Source: Odobenus rosmarus divergens
Taxonomy: Eukaryota; Chordata; Mammalia; Carnivora; Odobenidae
Length of the DNA stretch: 64,000 nucleotides
Reading direction: 5' to 3'
Assembly: GCF_000321225.1 (NCBI RefSeq)
Contig: NW_004450396.1
Coordinates: forward strand, 2,797,827 to 2,861,826
Position numbers and translations under genes: made by a program
Shown here: positions 43,951-54,975 of the stretch, piece by piece
How the letters are laid out: every line of letters starts with the position of its first letter
Numbering within the stretch: position 1 is the stretch's first letter
Notes under the pieces: generated by a model
What the model saw: only the letters and a program-made list of their open reading frames with translations
The model's database searches: none
Told to the model about the DNA's origin: nothing

Positions 43951-44600
43951 TAATAAAATATTAATTTTAAATGCAATAAAATGATATTATGAGCAATTTT
44001 ATACCAATAAGTTTAATTAGATATAGTGAACAAATTCCTAGAAAGACAAAATTTGCCATACTTAACTCTATTTCTTAAAAACTTAAATTATAATCAAAAA
44101 CTTTTCCACAGGGCGCCTGGGTGGCTCAGTTGGTTAAGCGACTGCCTTCGGCTCAGGTCATGATCCTGGAGTCCCGGGATCGAGTCCCACATCGGGCTCC
44201 CTGCTCAGCAGGGAGTCTGCTTCTCCCTCTGGCCCTCCCCCCTCTCATGTGCTCTCTCTCTCCTTCTCTCTCTCAAATAAATAAATAAAATCTTTAAAAA
44301 AAAAAAATTTTCCACAAAGAAAAGTTGTGCAGTCAGCTGGATTTTTTGGTTAGTTCATTGAAACTTTTGAGAAATACCGATGTTACACAAAACTTTTCCA
44401 AAAGATAGAGTAGGAATAAACCCTTCGTAACTCAGCTTATGATGTCAGCATCACTCTAATATCAAAATCCAATAAGAACATTATAAGAAATAAAAATTAA
44501 CAAGTTGAATCCAGTAACATCTGAAAGGATAATGCATAATAACCAAGTGAAGTTTATTTTAGAAATGTACGATTATTATAATATTCATTTTAATACTTAA
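43951..44600 (+). mobile_element. Old L1 ORF2 fragment, sense (right part)
   Basis: 'tatgagcaattttataccaa', 'gaacaaattcctagaaagac', 'gcatcactctaatatcaaaa' and 'aagtgaagtttattttagaa' are reverse-transcriptase-domain coding landmarks in order. A SINE splits it at 44111-44304. Confidence 0.68.
44111..44304 (+). repeat. CAN-SINE, near-consensus, sense
   Basis: A 12-bp duplication aa[c/a]ttttccaca (44099-44110, 44305-44316; one difference) flanks GGGCGCCTGGGTGGCTCAGT, 'cctggagtcccgggatcgag', a CT-rich block and an AATAAA tail. It is one of the cleanest copies here. Confidence 0.97.
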
Positions 44601-45824
44601 ACCCAGACACCTCTGTGGTTGAAGCCTGATTCTGTGCCTGCTTCAGTGGGATATCGGGAACCGGGATTGGATTTCTACTCGATCCAGACCTGCATCCAGA
44701 AGTCTTTGAAGAAGGTAGAGGAGGGAACTAGAGTTCTTTTACGGGAAACCAGCTTCCCTTAGGGACAGTCGTGAAATAACACCAATTTTTGGAGTAATTT
44801 ACCCTCATTTGGGGGAGTGCTAAGATGAAATTTTCAAATACATCGTCTTTTGAATGTTGTCAATTTCTGCTCTTCCTACACATAGGTTAGTCAAGTTCAT
44901 TGTTTAAAGCAATGTGATCATTCCATTTACCAACTTGTTTCTAATTCCTTCCAGTGGGGATTTCTCCCATTACTTCAACCTGTGCTCCACTTTGGTATGG
45001 GCTGCAAAACCAACTGCTACTTGGTAAGTTGGAGCCTTACAACTTATGCAGCCTAGAAAGGAAATATCAGTGCTCCTAGTTGAAAGACCATTTGATGCTA
45101 GGACGTGGAGCATTTTATGAGAATTGTTAAGACTTTATTGTTGCAATTCCAGGCTCTCTGCCTCTGCTGTTTCATCCCAGGATTGAGATGTATCTGGGCA
45201 GTTGGGGGTCTGAGGGATGGAGAAACCTTATGGGTAAGAACTCATTCTAAAAGAAAGAGGAAAGAGTTGAGGAGGACAGTGGAGGCTGGAGTATTTTTCA
45301 TATTAGTCCCAAAGATGGTCCTTCTGTCCAGTTTCTGTGATCCAGTATCATAATAAAAAAAAATACAATTGAAATTAGAACATCTATGAGACCTGGAGAT
45401 ACCCAAGCAGCCCTGTTTTATAGTCTGGGCTGTTCAGGTCTAGTGAAGGGGACTGTTAGAGCTGCTGAAGCACAGATGGACATACCACCCTGGGAATGGA
45501 TGGAGATAACCAACACCTAGGGGTGGAGGAAGAGACAGCATCAGATTGCCACAGGGGTGGCAGGCATCACTTGGCAGCCAGAACTGTAGAACAGAGGCAT
45601 GGAGATGCCTGTGGGACAGGAAGAGGGACTTGGTAGTAGAGAAGCACCCGTAAGTGGCATGCATGGGCCTCTTGCTAGGGCAGCCCAGGCTACCCCAGAG
45701 AAATTGCAAATGGACCAAAGCTCCTGCAATGCTCTAGTCGGGGATAGTCTGGAAAAAATCTTTTCAAAAATTTGGAACTAATGCTCATGAGTCAGTGAAC
45801 AGGGATTCCATTTGTATTCCCAAC
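44601..45824. other. Unassigned sequence, 1.2 kb
   Basis: No gene or named repeat is recognised. The DNA is less AT-rich than its flanks, and several 60-92 codon frames overlap at 45440-45781 without motifs. An unrecognised old LTR is possible. Confidence 0.45.
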
Positions 45825-45895
45825 AGTGCCTAGCCCATTGCCTTGCTCATGATGGTAAGTCAGTAGCTATTTATTGATGAATGATATACTTTCTT
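45825..45895 (+). repeat. L2 terminal piece, sense
   Basis: 'tgcctagcccattgccttgc' followed by 'cagtagctatttattgatga' and 'atga' fits the last part of L2. Confidence 0.5.
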
Positions 45896-46729
45896 GCTCT
45901 ACAAACTAAGGGAGTGGACTCTGATTCTGGCATTGGGGAGAAACTACAAGAATGTGCTATAAACCACTGAGCTTCCAGTCTGGGAAAGAAAATAGCAACT
46001 AAATTAGAGGGACTATTTGGAAACAATAACTAAATTATTCTGGCTAAGGATCAGCTGGGTCAATGCCAAATGGACTGGGATTCTGGTTATCATGAATAGA
46101 ACTACAAGCTGAATTCCATGAGAAGAAATGAGGTTGTTTTGAAAAAACAACATGAAAAGCTAAACAACTTCGTAGCTAGAATGCAAGCAAAATATGCTGT
46201 TTTTGCTACAAAAGAGGTTTTGTTGAGAATTTCTTTTTAATTCCCATTCACATAATAAACACTGAGGTTTATTTTGAAAGGTATGGATAACATCATGAGT
46301 GCTCATTTGGTAGTCAGTTTGTGTAGCTAAATACAAGATGTCTCAATAAAATTTAAATGCACCGTTTGGCATTTTCCATAGACAGTTATGTTTTTGGTTG
46401 TGAAATATTTAAGTTTTTTGACAACCAAAATTATAAGGTTTCCTATTGGTAGGTGAATCCAATTGCCTAGTGGGTATTATGGATCTCTGATGGGTGATTT
46501 ATTCTGCTTTTGAAATTTCCTTAATCACTGGGTGTCAATTCTATGTACTTGCCTGTAAGACTTTCTCAATAGTGGGATTAAGTCTTCAGAACACAAAATG
46601 CCAAGACAAAAGCTGCAGGATGAGAGTGCCAAAAACCAAATGGAAAAATAGAGATAAGAAACATATTAAGAATTCCACATTAAAAGCAAAACAATGGTTG
46701 TTTTTAATCGGATGTAACTTTCAAGTTAT
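45896..46729. other. Unassigned sequence, 0.8 kb
   Basis: No gene or clear repeat. A 113-codon plus frame at 46494-46835 has no recognisable features and runs into L2. Confidence 0.5.
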
Positions 46730-47143
46730 TATCTTTTCCCTGAACTATTGCAATAGCGTTTTTACTGTTCTTTCTGCTTCCAGTTTTCACTCACTGCAAT
46801 CTGTCATACACTCAACCCTCAAAGTATCTTTCTGAAGTTCAATTCTGATTGTGTCATTCCTCAGCTCATAAACCTTCAAAGACTCCTCATTCTTTGAACA
46901 GTGAAGTCCAAACTTGAGTGGGGCATTTAATCTGCAAATGAGCTTTCCCATTCTGCCTTCCATTTTATGGTCCTTATAGTTCCTTCATGGCCCTTTGAGT
47001 CAGGTCAACTGGAATTATTCCTGCTTTATATGTGTACCTTGGATATTCCTACCTCTTTGTATTTACTCCCCTAGTTTTCAACACTGGAAGTCTTTGTATG
47101 TTTAAGTTCTAACTAACTTTACAGGCCTAGTTTACATAGCACC
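46730..47143 (+). repeat. L2 3' half, sense
   Basis: 'gaactattgcaatagcgttt', 'tctgattgtgtcattcctca', 'ctcataaaccttcaaagact' and 'aagtccaaacttgagtggg' follow the L2 order. An LTR (47144-47516) interrupts it. The text at 47517-47600 ('cttcctctgatcaaatcct') may be its continuation. Confidence 0.65.
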
Positions 47144-47516
47144 TGTTATAGATTGAACTGTGTCCCCTCAAAATTCATATTTTAAAGGCCTAGCCCAGAG
47201 TGTGACTTCATTTGGAGAAAGGGCCTTTAGGGAGTGGTTACAGTGAAATGAGGTCATCATGAGGGTGAGACACTAATCCCATAGGAGTGGTGGCCTTATA
47301 AAAGGAAGAGAAACCAGAGATATCTCTTTTTCTCAGCACACACAGAGGAAAAGACAGTGTGAGAACACAGCCAGGAAGAGAGCCTTCACCAGACATCAGC
47401 TCTGATGAATCTTGATCATGGAGTTTTAGCTTCCAGAACTGTGATAAAATAAATTTCTGTTGTTTAAGCCACTCAGTGTGTGCTATTTTGTTATGGCAGT
47501 CCAAGGGACTAACACA
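47144..47516 (+). mobile_element. MaLR solo LTR (MLT1/MST type), sense
   Basis: The left end is TGTTATAGATTGAACTGTGT followed by 'ccctcaaaattcatatttta'. The middle has 'aggtcatcatgagggtgaga' and 'ggccttataaaaggaagag' (TATA box), then 'cttccagaactgtgataaaa' and 'ttctgttgtttaagccact'. The right end is '...ggactaacaca'. This is the typical layout of the placental MaLR family. It is a single LTR without internal viral sequence. Confidence 0.85.
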
Positions 47517-47600
47517 CACTTCTTCCTCTGATCAAATCCTCTCTGATCATCACCATTTCCCCTCCTCTAGTCTCATGGCATTTTATTTGTGTCTATATAA

Positions 47601-48065
47601 TAGATCACTTCCCAGCATTAATTATAGTAATTTAATGTATCAGTTAATATTAGGCTTAAGACAGAGGTTAATTGTTCTCTAATGTAAAAGCAATGGGGTA
47701 TACCCAGTTTAGATCTAGTAGGAAGACCCCTCGTTCAAAAAGACCAAGTCTTGTTTGAACTTTTGACTTGTCTAGTCTGGTATTTCCAACCTGAAGGTCA
47801 CCATTGTTCAAGATAACTGCTAAAGCTCAAGTCATATGTATTCCAAGAAACAGGATGGTAGAAGGTTCACAAGGGAAGGGGCAAAGGGTCCATCTCTCAG
47901 CTCCCTTTAGGAAGCCTTCCCAGAAATCCCAAATAGCAGTCTGTTTACATTTTATTAACCAAAATCTAATTATATGTAACACTTCCTTATAAGGGGTATG
48001 TAGCCATTTAGTTGAATGATAAAGAGATATTGAATAGTAAATAGCAGTCTTTGCCACTCTTTATA
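47601..48065. other. Unassigned sequence
   Basis: Overlapping 62- and 76-codon frames on opposite strands without motifs. No gene is seen. Confidence 0.5.
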
Positions 48066-48069
48066 TTCA

Positions 48070-48205
48070 TTTTTATCATCTCTTGAAGACTGTAAGTTCC
48101 TTAAGCACATGTTAATTATACCTGTGCATCTTGAATAGTATATGGTACTGAGATTTGCACGTATAGAACACTCAAAAATGTTTGTTGAATGAATGAACTA
48201 ATCAA
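48070..48205 (+). repeat. L2 3' end, sense
   Basis: 'cttgaagactgtaagttcct' to 'aaaatgtttgttgaatgaat' is the standard end of L2. Confidence 0.65.
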
Positions 48206-50080
48206 TATTAATTCACTTGAACTGTACATGAAGCCCATGTGGGTAGTAGGTAAATCTTACCCATTTCCTGCTACCTGCAGGGCACCCTAAGTGTCTTTTC
48301 ATAGTAACACTGTCATTATGTTCTAAATGTTGTATTTTATGCTGTATTTTCTTAAGATTGAGGTTTCCACTCATTTCTTACAAGGGTCAAATAGTTTAGC
48401 TATTTAAACTTTTCCAAAGGCAGCAAATTTTTGGTGTAACGGTACTTCCAATTTTTTAACCTCCCAAAAGATTCTAAGAGCAAAATTGTTCTTTTTAAAC
48501 AAAGGAAATAACTTTGTATAATTCCAGGGGAGAAGACTGTGTCTCCATACCTTTCTGTTCTAAATTGGGTGACTTCAGCACCATCACACACCCAACCTTC
48601 ATCTTTTCCCATGGATAGTGGTGAGATGATGTGGGAAAGACGCTTCATCATTTTATTTTGTTTTGTTTAAAAATCTATTCTTTGGGAAGGAGCCAAGTAC
48701 ATCATTTAAGTGCTTCTTAAATTTTCTACCATCTCTTCTCCTACTTTTTCCCTTTCTTCACCCCACTCCCTCATACTCTAGACCAGCATTAAACATCACA
48801 AAGGATGATGAGGGATGTATACGATAAGCATAGATGATGGGGTAGAGATATGGGAGGGGTAAAGTCCCACTTTCTCAACCCTTGCTTCTGTGTCTCAACT
48901 TAGGGAGGTACAGGGAACATCCAACAGAAGTGAATTCAGAAATGAAACTAGGTGACCATTGCTTGCTACCTCCTTTCCAATGTCACAGCTGGACTGAGCC
49001 AGTCAAATGTTGGTTTAAGTTGTTATCCCAATGGGCAAATGGTAGGTCCCTATTAGGCTCTCTAATTCCATAATCCTGCTCAAAATGGTACAAACGTCTA
49101 CTGGACTTTTCTCTGAAAGACATCCCTGAAATAGAACACAATCCTGGCCTTACTCCATTGTGTCATTCCCCCGTGAGCACAATTAGCATAGAAGTATTCA
49201 TACCTAGCAAGGAATCTTAAGTCAAGTCTGGCAGAAACACATAGAGAAATAGAGGCAGCTCTGTTTGCTTATTCCAACTCCTCCTTTCTCCAATGTATCC
49301 AATCATATCTATGGTAAATAACAGATGTTGTTAATAACATAGTAAGAGCCACTCACATGCCCATTTCCCCAGGAGTGCAACTGAAGGATCTTCTGTGAAT
49401 ATGGTAACAAGTGACAAATTGTTCACGTCTATTTTCACAAAATGTTTTGACTGCTTAAGTTGTTCTATAGCAGTTCATTAAAAGACCCATAAAATATGTA
49501 AGTTTACATTCTATAAAAAGATCATCAGGAATTTCTTGGCTGATAGTATTCCTTGTATTAAGCATCTGTTTTCTATTTTCTCAAGGATTGCTGCAGTGGT
49601 TGTCCAATTGTATATTAAAAATAGTTGATTTAAGCTGGATGAAAATGTTGTACTTCTTATTAAAGATTAGTAACCCACCAAGGAAGCTTCCTTAGACGGC
49701 AACCAGCAATGTGTATGTAGCACATCTGGTTTCAAAATATTAAAAAATGATAAACACTCACCGATCTAATCCATCTGTTCTCTCCATCTGCATAATTGTC
49801 TTATTTTAAAAACCAGGACATGCACTGAACTTGACATTACACAAAGCTGAAGAATTTTGCTCCTCACTGTCTAGGCAGTAGTGAACGATTGAGGTCAATT
49901 TCAGAGGAACGTCATGTTTATTATTGCATATGTAGGCATTCTGGAAAACTCGTTAAAACCCACTTCCAATGTAAAGTAGGCTGTCTTTGACTTGAGGTTG
50001 TGGGTGAGGTCAACTGGATAGAATATTTAAAACCACAGACTAATGTTTTTGATCAAAGAGTTCCAAGAAACCAATGAACA
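48206..50080. other. Unassigned, repeat-poor 1.9 kb
   Basis: This is a long stretch without any recognisable transposon or exon. The longest frame is 83 codons (48400-48651, minus). It would be a first place to look for conserved non-coding elements by alignment. Confidence 0.5.
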
Positions 50081-50084
50081 CTAT

Positions 50085-50340
50085 CTCATTTAACACTGTT
50101 AATAATAGCTTGCACTCATTAAGTAGTTATTTTGTGCCCAACATTATGCTAAGCACTTTACATGCATTATTTCATTTAGTTTTCATAACAACCCTTACTA
50201 ACCCCATTTTAGAAAACAAAAATTGAGGCTCGACAGTTAGCAGTTTGCCCAAGGCCACACAGATAGTGCATGGTAAAGCCATGATTCATGTTTGGACAGC
50301 ACAACTTCAGTGCCCATTCCTTTCTGCTCTCTGTAATAAT
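50085..50340 (-). repeat. MIR, antisense, well preserved
   Basis: 'ttgtgcccaacattatgcta', 'agcactttacatgcattatt', 'ccattttagaaaacaaaaat', 'gcagtttgcccaaggccaca' and 'cagtgcccattcctttctg' run in reversed MIR order almost end to end. Confidence 0.82.
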
Positions 50341-50489
50341 GGCACACAAAACACCTTTAAAACAGTATCAGTCTTCTTAGCTTTAAGGGTTTTTTCGTAA
50401 AGACTATATCCCTCAAATGCTAAGAACTCTTCCCCAACTAGCACCTCATCCATAAATTCATTAAGCGATAACGTAAATAATAATGATTC

Positions 50490-50675
50490 AGATGTTGTTT
50501 AAGCTCCTTGCAAATTAACTCACTTAATCCTCAGAGTGGCCTTACAAAAGACATACACTTACTACCCCCACTTTTGAAATGAGGAAAATGAGGTGTAAGA
50601 GGTAAAAGAACTTGTCCAGATCAAACAACTAGAAAATGAAGCTTCCAAGATTTGAACCCAGGAACTCTGGCCCCA
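50490..50675 (-). repeat. MIR, antisense
   Basis: 'caaattaactcacttaatcc', 'tcctcagagtggccttacaa', 'gaggaaaatgaggtgtaaga' and 'gatttgaacccaggaactct' are reversed MIR landmarks, 150 bp from the previous copy and in the same direction. Confidence 0.72.
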
Positions 50676-50744
50676 AACCTAAGCCAGAAATCACTTGCTC
50701 GGCGTGGGCTAGGAGCCATGTGAAGTGGTGGATGTCGAAGAGTG

Positions 50745-50960
50745 GTCCACTTGTTTCAGTTCACATATTTTCAAGGGTCCTCCATGTTGTAGGACATGCC
50801 AGAACTTCAGTCTTTTCTATGACTGAATAATATTCCATTATATCCACAGACCACATTTTGTCTATCCATTCATTCATCTTTTGATAGGCCCTTGAGTTGT
50901 TTTTGTCTTTAGGCTATTGTGAAAAAAGCTTCTGGGAGCACTGGTGCATGAGTATGTTTA
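50745..50960 (-). mobile_element. L1 3' fragment, antisense
   Basis: 'aagggtcctccatgttgtag', 'ctgaataatattccattata', 'ttgtctatccattcattcat' and 'aggctattgtgaaaaaagct' are reversed L1 ORF2-end phrases. Confidence 0.72.
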
Positions 50961-51330
50961 CTTATATTTTTAACACAATAAAATAATCATAAAAAAACAT
51001 TGTGTCTTTGGGGGACCCACATATTAATAGGAAATGTCAGGGACTTGAACTGATAATTAAAGTAATAGGATATGTGCTATATTGATAGCATGTGCAAAGT
51101 GGTATGTGAACTACGGCATGCCCGATAATCCTTAGAGTGGGATGTAGGGCTTCAAGGAAGACTTCAAAAATGACATTTGGGAAAATCCTTAAAGGATGAT
51201 GAAATATTCTCAAGGTTAATGGTGGTGGCTAATAGCAGTGGGGGTGAAGAGAGTCAGAAGGGTGGAGAAAGCATTGAAAACAGAGGAATTTCCATGAACA
51301 AAGGCTTGAAAATGTGCCTGATCCCAAATG

Positions 51331-51840
51331 TGATTGTTAATTTTGTGTCAAAGTGAATGCACCTGGTGCCCAGGTATTTGGTCAAACACTCTTTTGGGTG
51401 TGTTAGTGATGGAGATTTTAGATGCAATTAACATCTGAATCCGTAGACTGAGTGAAGCAGATTCTTCATTCAATCTGCTGAAGGCGTATATTGAAGAAAA
51501 AACCTCACCTTCCTGCAAGTAAGAGGAAACACCTCCTGCATGGCTGCTGAGCTGGAACATCAGTCTTTTCCTGCCTTTGGACTCAAACTGAAACATAGGC
51601 TCTTCTTGAGCCTGCAGGCTTATGGACTACAATTTATGGCACCCCCTCTCCTGGTTCTTAGGCCTTCCGACTCAGAATGGAGCTACACCATCAGCTCTCC
51701 TAGGCCTCCAGCTTGCCAACTACAGATGTTAGGACTTTTGGCCACCATGATCCCGTGAACAAATTCCTTATAATATACCTCTTTCTGTATAAACATACAT
51801 CTTGTTGGTTTGGTTTCTCTGGACAACCCTGACTAATACC
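51331..51840 (+). mobile_element. ERVL-type solo LTR (MLT2-like), sense
   Basis: It begins TGATTGTTAATTTTGTGTCA, passes 'gtgcccaggtatttggtcaa', 'cgtagactgagtgaagcaga', 'tttggactcaaactgaaaca' and 'ctcctaggcctccagcttgc', and ends 'ttctctggacaaccctgact' + 'aatacc'. This is the layout of a common placental ERVL LTR. No internal genes follow. Confidence 0.72.
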
Positions 51841-51984
51841 CTGACAGATTATAACTTGGTGTGGCTGTGTATGAAAATGAGCGGAGGGAATGGGAATGCT
51901 CTTTCATATTTCTAGAGTTAGAAATTTTACAGTCTCCTTTGACAATTCTCTCTTTATCTATTTTCTGTTTCCAAACTCTGTTGA

Positions 51985-52275
51985 CTCATCTTTATGGCAT
52001 TTGGCTCTAACCATGCATCTCCCTGCTCACGCCTATTGTAATCTGTGCTTCAGCCATCCGTCCTTGGCCATTACTGGCACGTTCCATCACATGCACCTCC
52101 TTCCCTCTGTACATTTGCTCGTGCTTTCTTGTCTTCCTGGGATGCCTTTTCCCCATCTCTGTGTGATTATATCCATCTCATGCATAAAGGTTTATGAAGC
52201 GATGCAAGCTCATACAGGTGGAAAATTCTATCTGCTTTGTGTGTTTGTTCGCTCCTCTATCCACAGTGTCTAGGA
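51985..52275 (+). repeat. L2 middle part, sense
   Basis: 'cagccatccgtccttggcca', 'acatttgctcgtgctttctt', 'cttcctgggatgccttttcc' and 'ccatctctgtgtgattatat' fit the L2 segment around the 'tgttccctctgcctggaa' landmark. Confidence 0.6.
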
Positions 52276-52279
52276 TACT

Positions 52280-52415
52280 GATTAGAACATCAGAGAGATA
52301 GAGATGAAGATAGAGATATAGAGAGATAGAAATGAGAGCACGGGGAGCAATGGAGAGAGAGACACACACAGAGATAGGCACATACACACTCAGAGAGAGA
52401 GACAAAGACAGAGGT
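52280..52415 (+). repeat. GA-rich low-complexity stretch
   Basis: Irregular GAGATA, GAGA and CACA units without a clean period. Confidence 0.8.
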
Positions 52416-52593
52416 ATTAACTGAGAGAATTCAGAACCGAGGATGAGTTGTCAGAGTGTTCAACTCCACTCCTTCCCTTCCTGGTTTGGGTATATGAGCT
52501 CAAATTCATTCAGATTTATGTCACTTGCAAACCAAAACAGCTCTATCCAATCCACTATCTATAGAGGTTTAGCCATTAAAACTACTGAGAACA

Positions 52594-52780
52594 GGGACAC
52601 CCGGGTGGCTCAGTCGGTTAAGCGTCTGCCTTCTGCTCAGGTCATGATCACAGGGTCCTGGGATCGAGTCCCGCATCAGGCTCCCTGCTCTGCGGGAAGC
52701 CTGCTTCTCCCTCTCCCTCTGCTGCTCCCCCTGCTTGTGCTCTCTCTGTGTCAAATAAATAAATAAAATCTTTAAAAAAA
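52594..52780 (+). repeat. CAN-SINE, sense
   Basis: Flanked by an imperfect duplication (aaactactgagaaca / aacactactgagagca). The head is GGGACACCCGGGTGGCTCAG, the body 'cacagggtcctgggatcgag' and the tail AATAAA followed by A. Confidence 0.95.
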
Positions 52781-52796
52781 AACACTACTGAGAGCA

Positions 52797-53560
52797 AAAA
52801 AAGTTGGTCACAAGGATGAGGGTTCAGCATTCTCCACAGCCTCAGGCTCTTCCCATCATTTAGGATATGTAAACACTAAAATTCTCCTGTAATCACAGGA
52901 CTACTTTGAGCCAGGGGGGATTTCTTATCTCTGGATACCTTAAAAAAATGTTCACTGAAAGCTAAAAGAAATAACTTGTAGTCAATTTATGAACCAACTA
53001 CACTTCAGATAGCCACTATATTTTCCATTTGAAATGCAAGCACTGCTTGGGCTCCTTATGTTCTGTTGAGTCTTAAATGATATGCTTCATTATTAATGAT
53101 ATGTTTAGCAGTAGTTTAAAACAAGTCTCGATATTGCATTGCTTTTGAAACTCATTATGTTTGATTCTTTCGTATCACTAAGAAGAAATGATAGTCTCAT
53201 CACTTAGGATTTCTTTAATTATACTTTTCTCTTTTAGAACATAGTGAAAAAGTTTTCACATATTTCACATTTTCTAAGTGCCAACTACCCTTATTAAGTG
53301 AGGGAAGCTCTTTCATCTTCAAAGAAGGAAACAAAAGTAGAGCAAGTTATCCCTGGACCTTGATAACCATGCTGGCTCCAGCTGAGGGCTTGAACACGTG
53401 CAGCCTGGTTTCCAACTCATAGTTTTTATTCTCTTCTGCATTGCTTTCCTCTTTTCGAATACTTTTACATAAATACAAAAACTTCTCAAGGTTTGTTTCA
53501 AAGCATATCTCCAGCTAAGTGGATGAAGCAATTGATTATCATTAACAAGCCTAAAAATGG
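52797..53560. other. Unassigned, possible MIR relic
   Basis: Mostly unassigned. The part about 53280-53425 ('agcaagttatccctggacct', 'gagggcttgaacacgtgc') loosely resembles a reversed MIR, but I would not call it firmly. Confidence 0.4.
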
Positions 53561-53566
53561 AGTAAT

Positions 53567-54975
53567 CTTGTGCTTTTTTATTTTTTAATTTTTCTATTTT
53601 TTTAAGTTCTTATTTAAATTCCGGTTACTTAATATGCAGTGTAATATTAGTTTCAGGTGTGCAAGGCGTCCACACTTCCATACAACACCCGGTGCTCATC
53701 ACAACAAGTGCACTACTTAATCGCCATCACCTGTTTCACCCATCCCCCACCCACCTCCCCTCTGGTGACCATCAGTTGGTTCTCTACAGTTAAGAGTCTG
53801 TTTCTTGGTTTGCCTCTTTTTCTTTTTTTCTTTTCCCTTTGCTCATTTTTTGTTTCTTGAACTACACATATGTTTTTTTTTAACATTTATTATTATAATT
53901 TACTTTTATTCTTTTTATCTCACATTATTATGATTTCCATCTTACTTCAAACATGATTAAAAACAATAATTAGAATAGTAATAATGAATTGCTTTTATGT
54001 TTATGGCATTCTCCAGGAATGATATTATTGTAGTTGTTTCAGAATAGAAATTTTAGAATATTTCTTTTACATTTTGATCTCAAATATTAGAGCTAATAAT
54101 CTTTTCATTTTGTTATTTTTTTTAAATGTGACTTTCAAGATGTTATTCAGTTATATGCTAATTATACCTCAATAAAGCTCGGAAAAATAAAAATATATAT
54201 TTTTTTCCCATTCAATACGTGCCCTCTATCATATGACCCAGCAATTGTACTCCTGGGTATTTAAGATACCCAAAGATACAAATGTAGGGATCCGAAGGGG
54301 TATGTGCACCCTGATGTTTATATCAGCAATGTCCACAATAGCCAAACTATGGAAAGAGCCAAGATGTCCATCGACAGATGAATGGATAAAGAAGATGTGG
54401 TATATATATACAATGGAATATTATGCAGCCATCAAAAGGAATGAAATCTTTCCATTTTCAATGACGTGGATGGAACTGGAGGGTATTATGCTGAGTGAAA
54501 TTAGTCAATCAGAGAAAGACATGTATCATATGACCTCACTGATATGAGGAATTCTTAATCTCAGTAAACAAACTGAGGGTTGCTGGAGTGGTGGGGTGGT
54601 GGGAGGGATGGGGTGGCTGGGTGATAGACATTGCAGAGGGTATGTGCTATGGTGAATGCTGTGAATTGTGTAAGACTGATGAATCACAGACCTTTACCTC
54701 TGAAACAAATAATACATTATATGTTACACATATGATTTAAATCATATGGCATTTGTCTTTCTCTGCCTGACTTATTGGCCCTGACCCTAGCCATTAATCT
54801 GGAAAAAAAAAAAAATAGAAGGTGTGGTGTGTGTGTGTGTATGTGTGTGTGTATTGGAATGGAATATTACTCAGCCATAAAATGAATGAAATATTGCCAT
54901 TTGCAATGACAGGGATGGAGCTAGAGAGAATAATGTCAAGCGAAATAAGTCAGAGAAAGACCTCATGCTTTATTA
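53567..54975 (-). mobile_element. Carnivoran L1, 5'-inverted, with a second L1 nested in it
   Basis: A similar 14-bp sequence (cttgtgctttttta / ctcatgctttatta) lies at 53567-53580 and 54962-54975. The antisense 3' part covers 53581-53872 and resumes at 54735-54774 ('atcatatggcatttgtcttt'). At about 54820 it switches to sense L1 ORF2 ('tggaatggaatattactcag' to 'aaataagtcagagaaagac', ending 54961). The two parts meet at the same L1 position ('ataagtca..gagaaagac'), the signature of twin priming. The sense part includes a TG repeat (54822-54852). The other element at 53873-54724 sits inside the antisense part. Confidence 0.8.
53873..54724 (-). mobile_element. Nested L1, 5'-inverted, with probable 3' transduction
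   Basis: A perfect 10-bp duplication TACACATATG (53863-53872, 54725-54734) flanks it. The left 320 bases, read on the minus strand, end with 'ataataaatgtt' plus poly-A but are not L1 3' UTR. The right part (about 54205-54724) is sense L1: the ORF2 C-terminus and then a 3' UTR ending 'aataatacattatatgt'. The 104-codon frame 54233-54547 is the genuine ORF2 end, showing TMEYYAAIKRNE and MELEGIMLSEIS. The minus part would continue with A residues just where the L1 part stops, so one RNA may have carried L1 plus downstream genomic sequence. Confidence 0.68.

Noticed and set aside
47144..51840. LTRs at 47144 and 51331 as the two ends of one provirus
   Set aside because: They belong to different families (MaLR and ERVL types), and L2, MIR and L1 sequence without viral genes lies between them.
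54233..54547. 104-codon frame with a convincing protein motif
   Set aside because: It is the C-terminal end of L1 ORF2 in a truncated, rearranged insertion, not a host gene.
53863..54734. Single simple L1 insertion reading of 53873-54724
   Set aside because: The T run at the left and the sense L1 at the right are incompatible with one uninverted element, so an inversion model was preferred.
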